The notes beneath the pieces were generated by a model. It did not search any database. It had not been told where the DNA came from and saw only the letters and a program-made list of their open reading frames with translations. This document shows, piece after piece, positions 9,468-16,894 of a stretch of DNA of 64,000 nucleotides. Within the stretch, counting starts at the first letter, position 1; each line of letters starts with the position of its first letter. A program made the translations under genes and the position numbers. This stretch comes from Pseudomonas sp. HOU2 (lineage in GTDB: Bacteria; Pseudomonadota; Gammaproteobacteria; Pseudomonadales; Pseudomonadaceae): assembly GCF_040729435.1 (NCBI RefSeq), contig NZ_CP160398.1:1426001-1490000 (forward strand). Reading direction: 5' to 3'.

Positions 9468-11462
9468 TCAAGGTTCGAGGCGGCGCTGCTGGTAAATCCA
9501 GTCGACGATTTCGCCGTCGGGGGTATAACCGCTGACGGTTTCGCGCAGAAGTTGACGAACTCGGGAATAGTCGTCCCTATCTACCGCAGCGAGCAGATCG
9601 TTCAGCTTGACCTTGAGTGCGTCCCAGGGAAGATGGTCTTCATTGGCTGTCATGATCATCGGATGGGGCGTGGCCGCCACGTTATCGCCGATCAACAACT
9701 CCTCGTAGAGCTTTTCACCGGGTCGCAAACCGGTGAATTCGATTGAGATATCACCCTGAGGATTGCGATCGGAACGAATGCTCAGTCCCGACAAATGGAT
9801 CATTTTCTCCGCCAGCTCGACGATTTTTACCGGTTCGCCCATATCAAGCACAAAGACATCGCCGCCCTGCCCCATCGAACCTGCCTGGATGACCAGTTGG
9901 GCCGCTTCGGGAATGGTCATGAAATAGCGGGTGATTTTCGGGTGTGTGACGGTCAGCGGGCCGCCGGACTTGATCTGGCTGTGAAACAGTGGAATCACTG
10001 ACCCGGAAGATCCCAATACATTGCCGAAGCGGACCATGGTGAAACGTGTCTTGTTGACCCGGGAAACATTGGCTTTGTCGCCGAACAGGACCGGAGCAAC
10101 CTCACGGCTCAGTGCCTGGAGTGTCAGCTCGGCAAGTCGTTTGGTGCTGCCCATCACATTGGTTGGGCGAACAGCCTTGTCGGTCGAGATCAGTACGAAG
10201 TTCGACACACCGGACTGCAATGCGGCCTGGGCAGTGTTCAACGTGCCAATGACATTGTTCAGCACGCCTTCGGCAATGTTGTGCTCAACCATTGGCACAT
10301 GTTTATACGCAGCCGCGTGATAAACCGTATCAACCTTCCAGGTCTTCATCACATCAAGCAATTTGTCCTGATGGCGGATGGAGCCAAGGATGGGCAGCAG
10401 GCGCACAGAAATTGATTCACGGGTGCAACGCGGCTCCAGCTCGGAAAGAATGCTGTAAAGATTGAACTCACTGTGTTCGAACAGTAGAAGCGTGGTCGGG
10501 CCTAGCGAAAATATCTGCCTGCACAACTCGGCACCGATCGACCCCCCGGCCCCAGTGACCATGACAGTCTTGCCCTTGATACAGCGTTCAAGCAGATCGG
10601 GCTGTGCTGGCACGGCATCGCGTCCCAGCAAGTCGGCAATGTCGACCTCCTGGATATCCTCGACCTTGACTCGGCCACTGGCCAAATCGGTGAAATTGGG
10701 TACGCTGCGAACATGGAGCGGAAAACCTTCCAGCATATTGAGGATTTCCCTGCGCCGAGCACGGGTCGACGATGGCAGCGCGAGAAGAATCTCCTGCGCA
10801 CCCGTCATGTCGATCATCTGTTGGATATGCTTGGGTTTGTAGACCTGAAGACCCGAAATGGAACGCTCGGCAATACCTGCATCATCATCAAGAAAAGCGA
10901 CCGGGCGCATGACGCGGCCCATGCGTAGTGCAGCCACCAATTGATTGCCGGCGACACCGGCACCGTAAATCGCAACCTTGGTAAGGCCGTCATCACGATT
11001 GGCAAAAGGAACATGCTGCGCTGCGGTAAACCAGTCGCCCATAAAGTACTGACGCATGAATAAGCGCAGACCGCCGATGATGACCAGGCTCAACCACCAA
11101 TAATTGAAGATGATGGAACGCGGGACAACGGCTTCGTGATTGCTGTACCAGAACACCACGAGGGCCAGGATCAACGACGAAAGGCTCACGGCCTTGACGA
11201 TCGCGATCAAGGCATCGTTGCCAAAGTAGCGCATGACTGCCCGATACATGCCAAAACGCACAAAGAGCGGAATCGCGATCAGCGGCGCTGATACGAACAG
11301 CCAAAAATGCGCCCTGAGAGGGTTGTACATATCGTCGACACCAAGGCGCACAATGAAGGCCAGCCAAAGCGCCAACCAAACGAGTACGACATCGGTGGCT
11401 ACCTGAATCAGCCTTTTCTTGCGGCGAGGTAACCCAAGTAACAAAGCCCGAAATCTATCCAT
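9468..11462 (-). CDS. wbpM: UDP-GlcNAc 4,6-dehydratase, membrane-bound (WbpM/CapD family)
   Basis: A 664-residue inner-membrane enzyme converting UDP-GlcNAc to the 4-keto-6-deoxy intermediate of QuiNAc/FucNAc synthesis. Four N-terminal membrane helices (to about residue 130) are followed by a first Rossmann motif GAGVAGNQ and a second, catalytic one GAGGSIGAELCRQ near residue 300. The SDR Tyr is replaced by Met in the M-x3-K motif (MGSTK), as is typical of WbpM. Length equals P. aeruginosa WbpM. The ATG at 11460-11462 was preferred over a GTG 13 codons earlier. It closes the O-antigen locus, as in other Pseudomonas. Confidence 0.95.
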   Translation of the reverse strand: MDRFRALLLGLPRRKKRLIQVATDVVLVWLALWLAFIVRLGVDDMYNPLRAHFWLFVSAPLIAIPLFVRFGMYRAVMRYFGNDALIAIVKAVSLSSLILALVVFWYSNHEAVVPRSIIFNYWWLSLVIIGGLRLFMRQYFMGDWFTAAQHVPFANRDDGLTKVAIYGAGVAGNQLVAALRMGRVMRPVAFLDDDAGIAERSISGLQVYKPKHIQQMIDMTGAQEILLALPSSTRARRREILNMLEGFPLHVRSVPNFTDLASGRVKVEDIQEVDIADLLGRDAVPAQPDLLERCIKGKTVMVTGAGGSIGAELCRQIFSLGPTTLLLFEHSEFNLYSILSELEPRCTRESISVRLLPILGSIRHQDKLLDVMKTWKVDTVYHAAAYKHVPMVEHNIAEGVLNNVIGTLNTAQAALQSGVSNFVLISTDKAVRPTNVMGSTKRLAELTLQALSREVAPVLFGDKANVSRVNKTRFTMVRFGNVLGSSGSVIPLFHSQIKSGGPLTVTHPKITRYFMTIPEAAQLVIQAGSMGQGGDVFVLDMGEPVKIVELAEKMIHLSGLSIRSDRNPQGDISIEFTGLRPGEKLYEELLIGDNVAATPHPMIMTANEDHLPWDALKVKLNDLLAAVDRDDYSRVRQLLRETVSGYTPDGEIVDWIYQQRRLEP

Positions 11463-11556
11463 AATGCTTTCGTTCTCATCAACTTTCGATACTAAGTCCA
11501 CGACTCAGGCAAATATCCCTGAAGAATACAGCACCCGTCAGCCGGATGCGCCATTG

Positions 11557-12588
11557 TCATGGTCCTTGAGTGGCGCCTTCCAGTGCACCGGCGTGATATT
11601 TAATAGCCAGCAGTACCAGCGGAACATAAGCCAACAGCACGCCGGCCAGCCCCGGAAAATCAAGCCGCACAACGCAGAATGCAATGGGCAGCAACCAGAA
11701 AAGATTAATCAATCCTACGCACAGCGTAACCGGCAGATGTTTACCCACCTGACGAGAGGCAAACTGATAAGCATGCGAACGATGAGCCTCATACACTTTG
11801 TCGCCCCGCAGCAAACGCCTCAAAAGAGTAAATGTCGCGTCAACGATAAACACTCCCATCAGGATCAACCACGGCCAGATTAACTCGGGTTGCTTGAAAG
11901 CGGCCTGAAGCGAGAGTCCGGCCAACACAACGCCGAGGAAGCCACTGCCAGCATCGCCCATGAATATCTTCGCAGGTGGGAAATTCAAAATCAGAAAGCC
12001 GGCAACACAGGTGGCGAGTAACAACGGCGCCAGGATCAGTTCGAAATGCTGGGTGATGCTGTACAGCACAACCATCCCCAGACAGGTTGTCACCGCTTCG
12101 ACTGCGGCGATTCCATCGATGCCATCCATGAAGTTGTAGAGATTCAGCATCCAGACCAGATAGACGGCAGACAGCACCAGCCCGATCACGCCCATATCGA
12201 GCGCAAAACCCGCCATCGTGATCGTTGGAAATGGACCGAGTGGAGCAATGACCAAAACGGCTGCTGTGAAGTGTCCGATCAGGCGCCAACGCGCAGCTAT
12301 ATGGCGATGGTCATCGATAAAGCCAATTATTGCGACGAGCGCCCCTGCTCCCGCGCTACTCATAAGCGTCGAACTATCGACCTTGGAGAAAAACCACGCA
12401 AGTGTCAGAAATACAAGATACGTCAATACAAACGCCACACCACCACCACGTGGAGTCGGTACTGAGTGGGAACTTCGCGAATTGGGGACATCCAGAAGTT
12501 TTCGGTGCAGCGCGTAATGACGCAAGTAAAGGGTCAGTGCAAACGACATGACCAGGATCAACAGCAACCACAAAAAATAATAATCCAT
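11557..12588 (-). CDS. wbpL: Undecaprenyl-phosphate sugar-1-phosphate transferase (WbpL/WecA family)
   Basis: A 343-residue polytopic membrane protein of the MraY/WecA family that starts O-antigen synthesis by moving a HexNAc-1-phosphate (GlcNAc, QuiNAc or FucNAc type) to undecaprenyl phosphate. Family motifs are present: TPRGGGVAFV, the Asp pair in IGFIDDHRHI, NFMDGIDG and GDAGSGFLG. It precedes wbpM in the same direction, the usual arrangement. The ATG at 12586-12588 is used; a GTG immediately before it is possible. Confidence 0.93.
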   Translation of the reverse strand: MDYYFLWLLLILVMSFALTLYLRHYALHRKLLDVPNSRSSHSVPTPRGGGVAFVLTYLVFLTLAWFFSKVDSSTLMSSAGAGALVAIIGFIDDHRHIAARWRLIGHFTAAVLVIAPLGPFPTITMAGFALDMGVIGLVLSAVYLVWMLNLYNFMDGIDGIAAVEAVTTCLGMVVLYSITQHFELILAPLLLATCVAGFLILNFPPAKIFMGDAGSGFLGVVLAGLSLQAAFKQPELIWPWLILMGVFIVDATFTLLRRLLRGDKVYEAHRSHAYQFASRQVGKHLPVTLCVGLINLFWLLPIAFCVVRLDFPGLAGVLLAYVPLVLLAIKYHAGALEGATQGP

Positions 12589-12705
12589 CACAACCCGTCA
12601 CCCTGTAATTCTCGTCGAGCAAGGACACTGTGTTTCGCAGTAATTGTGACTTCGCTGATATGTGCAAAGAAAACAGTTACTGGAAACACATTTATCTTTA
12701 GCCCC

Positions 12706-13881
12706 CTATACAGCGGCTTTTTCCACTTGCGGCACAGACTCCTGAACCGACACTTTCTTAGTCGAACGGGCATATTTCTGCATCAGTGGACGCTCAAAGA
12801 AATGCCAGGACACGGACGCCAGCGTAATGGTCAACACCAGAGCCAGCACTACAATTTGTTCAAAGCTCAGCCAATTCAGACGCTTGAGCGAAAGCAGCAC
12901 AGGAAGGTGCCAGAGGTAGATGCCGAAGGAGATCTCTCCCAGATAAGTGAGCGGCCACAACAGGCGCTTGACCTGGACGCTTGGGGTAATCACGCAGGCA
13001 GCAAAAATGATCATGCCAAATGACACCGCAATGAAGGTTCGGAACAACACGACCATCACCGGGATGTCCCAGAAACTGGCGTGTCTCCAATAGATGGAAA
13101 GCATCAAATAAAACACTGCGGCGGCGACGGCACATACGCCCAGGGCAACAGGCAGCTTCTGACAGTAGTCAAAAATCCTGTGCCCCAAGTCACTGCGAAA
13201 CAACTTTGCCATCACAATACCGATGGCGAACTCATCCAGCATCCCCGGCAACTGTGTCGAGACCAGAAAGATCTTGAAGGGTCCCATTGCATCAGGCTCA
13301 ACAAACCAGACCGTCCCCAACCGCCATGCCCAGGCCACCATCAAAAACGCAAACAGCACTTTCCAGATGCGAGCGACGTACAGCCACGGGGAAACCACCA
13401 CCATCAGTGCGTAAAACTGCATCTCGGTCCCCAGCGACCAGTTGCTGCCGTTTATTGCACCGTGAAAGGCGGGAAAGAGGTTGTGCAGGAAAAACAAATG
13501 CGTCAGCAGATTTGCCCAAAATCCCTGAAACATGACCTCAGGCATAATGAAAGCGATGAAAACGAGCATGGTCAGGTAATGAAGTGGCACGATCCGGGCG
13601 ATACGACGCCGGATGAAATCCGCGCGAAACCCTTGCGCACCGAACTTATCAATGCCTGAAAACGCTGCGAGGCCGATCACCAGACCCGAAATTACAAAAA
13701 AAAGGTCAACTCCCATCCAGCCAATTCGAAACCAGCTCAAAATACCTTCAGCTGGAAACGCCTTCCATGAGAAGTGTTCGATGATGTGATAAATCACTAC
13801 AGATATAGCTGCAAATCCCCTTAACAAATCGATCAAGGGAAAGTGCAAAGATCGACGCTGCTGTAAAATTTCCGTAGTCAT
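12706..13881 (-). CDS. Acyltransferase 3 family protein (probable O-antigen O-acetyltransferase)
   Basis: A 391-residue inner-membrane protein with about ten hydrophobic segments. The acyltransferase-3 signature is at the N-terminus: LIDLLRGFAAISVVIYHI, giving the conserved Arg and His, followed by GVDLFFVISG. Members transfer acetyl groups to sugars of O-antigens, exopolysaccharides or peptidoglycan. Placement inside the O-antigen locus between wbpL and the export operon suggests O-acetylation of the repeat (inference). It is separated from the upstream GT gene by a strong terminator, so it needs its own promoter. Confidence 0.88.
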   Translation of the reverse strand: MTTEILQQRRSLHFPLIDLLRGFAAISVVIYHIIEHFSWKAFPAEGILSWFRIGWMGVDLFFVISGLVIGLAAFSGIDKFGAQGFRADFIRRRIARIVPLHYLTMLVFIAFIMPEVMFQGFWANLLTHLFFLHNLFPAFHGAINGSNWSLGTEMQFYALMVVVSPWLYVARIWKVLFAFLMVAWAWRLGTVWFVEPDAMGPFKIFLVSTQLPGMLDEFAIGIVMAKLFRSDLGHRIFDYCQKLPVALGVCAVAAAVFYLMLSIYWRHASFWDIPVMVVLFRTFIAVSFGMIIFAACVITPSVQVKRLLWPLTYLGEISFGIYLWHLPVLLSLKRLNWLSFEQIVVLALVLTITLASVSWHFFERPLMQKYARSTKKVSVQESVPQVEKAAV

Positions 13882-13956
13882 AATCGCAATATCAAGCCAG
13901 TGTGAGTCGAACTACCCTGTGCGTCTGACTTCATTCCATTCTCAGGACACAGGACA

Positions 13957-13995
13957 ATAAAAAAATCGGCCAGCCCGCATGACGGGCTAGCCGAT
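13957..13995 (-). terminator. Terminator ending the wzm-wzt-GT operon
   Basis: Stem ATCGGC.AGCCCG / CGGGCT.GCCGAT with loop TCATG, followed on the minus strand by seven T residues, starting eight bases beyond the stop of the GT8-like gene. Confidence 0.93.
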
Positions 13996-14003
13996 GTGCA
14001 ACA

Positions 14004-15260
14004 TTAACCCAAGAGCTTGTTCTTCAAACCCCGAAGCCCCTGGTTGCGCAGGACTTCCCAGCCCTTCTTCGCCATCTCGCCACCGGTTCTCGGATTCATG
14101 ATGGATTGCTTCAGCAGGCCACCCAGGCGCGACCAGTCCACGGTTTCCATGCCACCACGAAAACCTGGGGTCAGCACTCGCGAGAACTCGAGCAACGCTG
14201 CCGCTTCTTGCTTCTTGTCGTGGAACTGCGGGTATTCGACCTTACCTTGAGTTTCCCACCAAGCCTTGTAACCGGTGGCATCGAACGGTTCCGGGAACGC
14301 ACGCTGCAAGTCGATACGCTCACGATAAACAGCGCGGGCGCCCTTGCTGATCGGAGTGCCATCAGAGTATTGACCGTAGGCCCACACTTCTTTGGCAAGC
14401 GGATCTTCCGCCAGCTTCTTGGTTTCATCGTCGTACCAGTTAACCAGCTTGCTGACTGCCGAGTTGGTACCGCCATTTTTCGCCGCCATGACGCGGTGAG
14501 CACCGCTGTCAAAACCGGTGAAGTGATAAAAGCCCAAAGGCTCGCCGTTCACCAGGTAAGTCCCGTTGTCATCAATAGTGATTTCACGAGTGGTCAGGTT
14601 CCATGGTGCGACGTTATGGCGAGGTGTACGCATGATCGCGACACCTTCAAACAGCGCAGGTACCAGGTCGATCCACTTTTGGTCGGTAAACAGGCCATTC
14701 GGAATGTCGGCACGGCAGAAGTGGTAAATCCGCTCACCCCACCAGTTGGCGAAGGCCTTACCGGTATCTGTTGCTGCAACGGCGGCGAAACCCAGGTTAT
14801 AGACACCGTGCTTCAGGCTGCAGATTTCGTTGTCCATCACTGCCGCAAGGCTGGACTCAGGTGTAATCTGGTGTGGCGTCAACACGACGTTGGATTCATC
14901 AAGTGCAGCAACGATGTCATCCAGGCGCGAGAAGGCGACGGTGTCCGGATCCAGATAGATAACTTTGGCGGTATCCGGCAACGCAAGCAGTCGTGACAAC
15001 GTGAATGGCTTGATGGCAGTGGCAAGCTCAACGATGGTGTGGCAGAACGCCCAGGCTTTCCAGTGTGGAATATTCAATTCGCTGAGAGGAATGACCTCGT
15101 CGAAAGGCTCGCTGCTCAGGTCAATATTGTCACGCAACTCATCAGCCAGAGCCAAATGCAGGCGCCATTCTGGATGGTGCTCACGCAGCGAATTGAACAA
15201 CATCCTCACTTTCGGAATGTAGTTGAATGCTGCGCTGGTGAAAACGTGCACTTGAGTCAT
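14004..15260 (-). CDS. Glycosyltransferase, GT8-like
   Basis: A 418-residue predicted cytosolic glycosyltransferase. It opens with a nucleotide-binding-like strand (MTQVHVFTSAAFNYIPK), has the DxD-type metal and nucleotide site VIYLDPDTVAF about residue 105, and YNLGFAAV and DQKWIDLVP farther on, which are typical of GT8-like retaining transferases. The C-terminal third has no recognisable domain. The ATG at 15258-15260 follows AGGAG with eight-base spacing. It is the last gene of the wzm operon, 11 bases after the GT4 gene. The sugar donor cannot be told from sequence. Confidence 0.82.
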   Translation of the reverse strand: MTQVHVFTSAAFNYIPKVRMLFNSLREHHPEWRLHLALADELRDNIDLSSEPFDEVIPLSELNIPHWKAWAFCHTIVELATAIKPFTLSRLLALPDTAKVIYLDPDTVAFSRLDDIVAALDESNVVLTPHQITPESSLAAVMDNEICSLKHGVYNLGFAAVAATDTGKAFANWWGERIYHFCRADIPNGLFTDQKWIDLVPALFEGVAIMRTPRHNVAPWNLTTREITIDDNGTYLVNGEPLGFYHFTGFDSGAHRVMAAKNGGTNSAVSKLVNWYDDETKKLAEDPLAKEVWAYGQYSDGTPISKGARAVYRERIDLQRAFPEPFDATGYKAWWETQGKVEYPQFHDKKQEAAALLEFSRVLTPGFRGGMETVDWSRLGGLLKQSIMNPRTGGEMAKKGWEVLRNQGLRGLKNKLLG

Positions 15261-15271
15261 TTCCAATACTC

Positions 15272-16894
15272 CTAAACCGAATAAATTCTTTTATGAAACA
15301 TTACCAGCTCACTCAGAACTGACGGCACGTCGAAGTTCTTGAGTATGAGCGCTTTTTGATAGCTGGCAAGACGTTCTGCGGGTGCCCCTAGATCAAAACT
15401 GGCTACGGGCAATTTCATTTCCATCAACTCTTGGACGACGTAAGAGAACGTTTCTGGCCAAATGGACGGGAACAGCATGACATTCACGCCCGAGGATTCG
15501 ATCAATTTTGCCAGATCGTCATGCTTGTAGTGGCCGGTTTGTGTAACCACCGACGCATCACACTGCGTCTCGATCGAACCGATGATGACAATCTTGATGT
15601 CAAGCTGCTGACTCATGATCTCTTCAGACAAACGCTGGACAATCTGAGCCCCTTTATGGAGCCCGATCTGCCCCACCACCCCGATTCTGAGTTCGGAGGT
15701 CTGGGAAGGTTTCACTGCGCCAAAATCGATGTATTCAACCACATGCGGCTTGACCACGGCGCGCGACAAATCAATAGATGGATAAGCCTTGCACAGCAGT
15801 TCCAGCGTGTTGGTGGAGAAGGTACGCACCTCATCCGCAACACTGAGGACAGTTCCCCACAGCGCTCGCCACTGATGCATATCTCGAGCACTGAACAGCG
15901 AAGTAAAACCGTTGTGGTTATTCAACAAGCACGACTGGCACTTGCTAAGGTCGGGAATACCACAATACTTGTTGGTGTCATCGATCAGGAAGTGTGAAGG
16001 ACACACCATGAAAAAATCGTGGACCAGCAACAGCAACTTTGAATTGAGCTCTTTTTTCAGTTCAATAATAAGTTGAGGGATCTCTTCCGAGCGTGCAAAT
16101 GAAACGCCCGTATTGTAGACGATCTCGTCAATCTTCAGCGACTTGCACAGCTCGATCAGAAACTCGTAGCCGGGAATCGACAATGTCTCACTCGTCGCGC
16201 CTTTCCTGACCATGAGGACATAAGACAATGTGGCAATATGGAAGCTGAAAATATAAACAACTTTCCCTTCCTGAATTTTTTCTGCGACCAGGCGTTCGCG
16301 ATAATGGTTGGCACCGCCACCCAGATCATGATCAATAATCAGGACCGAGGATTGCGAGCCCGTAACACCCAACTGATCGCGTGCGTTCGACACATCATTT
16401 AACGAACCCGAAGGACGGTTACGAGTATATCGCTGGATTTTCTCGACCAACAATTTAAACTTCAACTGCCTGATCAACGACAAGCCACGCTTGAAAAACG
16501 CCCAAAACTGCTTCGCCAATGGCAACGCATTGGCTGACGTTTTCTCTAAAGAAATTAGTGAGGAAACCGAGACAGGAAGCTCTACCGAAGCACCATCGGC
16601 AAACTCAATCAAAAGAAATAAGTTATCCCCATTTTCGGCATCGGCTTTACAACTACCGTACATAACAAAACCGGAATGCAAGGCATTTTGCTTGCCGGAA
16701 AAATGAGAGGAGACATCTTCCCTCGGATTCCCGTAGCTAGCCGGAATTGCTTGAAAAGAGCCATTTTTGGTCTTGACCGCCAGTTTAACGCCTACGATCA
16801 CCTTCTCTTCGTGAAAAGCCCAGCCAAATCCAAAATAAGTCTGGTTCCGCAGTACTAACGAATCAACGGACCAATGTAGCTTTTCCACTATCAA
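15272..16894 (-). CDS. Two-domain glycosyltransferase (N-terminal beta domain + GT4)
   Basis: A 540-residue protein. Residues 1 to about 115 look like a beta-sandwich module of unknown role (motif NALHSGFVMYG), and residues about 185-540 form a GT-B glycosyltransferase with VLIIDHDLGGGANHY at the start of the N-lobe, RIGVVGQIGLHKGAQIV at the start of the C-lobe and the GT4 motif PSIWPETFSYVVQELMEM near the C-terminus (the E-x7-E region). Its start codon overlaps the stop of the 957-residue upstream gene by 4 bases (ATGA), so translation is probably coupled. It probably adds one residue type of the O-polysaccharide. Confidence 0.85.
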   Translation of the reverse strand: MIVEKLHWSVDSLVLRNQTYFGFGWAFHEEKVIVGVKLAVKTKNGSFQAIPASYGNPREDVSSHFSGKQNALHSGFVMYGSCKADAENGDNLFLLIEFADGASVELPVSVSSLISLEKTSANALPLAKQFWAFFKRGLSLIRQLKFKLLVEKIQRYTRNRPSGSLNDVSNARDQLGVTGSQSSVLIIDHDLGGGANHYRERLVAEKIQEGKVVYIFSFHIATLSYVLMVRKGATSETLSIPGYEFLIELCKSLKIDEIVYNTGVSFARSEEIPQLIIELKKELNSKLLLLVHDFFMVCPSHFLIDDTNKYCGIPDLSKCQSCLLNNHNGFTSLFSARDMHQWRALWGTVLSVADEVRTFSTNTLELLCKAYPSIDLSRAVVKPHVVEYIDFGAVKPSQTSELRIGVVGQIGLHKGAQIVQRLSEEIMSQQLDIKIVIIGSIETQCDASVVTQTGHYKHDDLAKLIESSGVNVMLFPSIWPETFSYVVQELMEMKLPVASFDLGAPAERLASYQKALILKNFDVPSVLSELVMFHKRIYSV

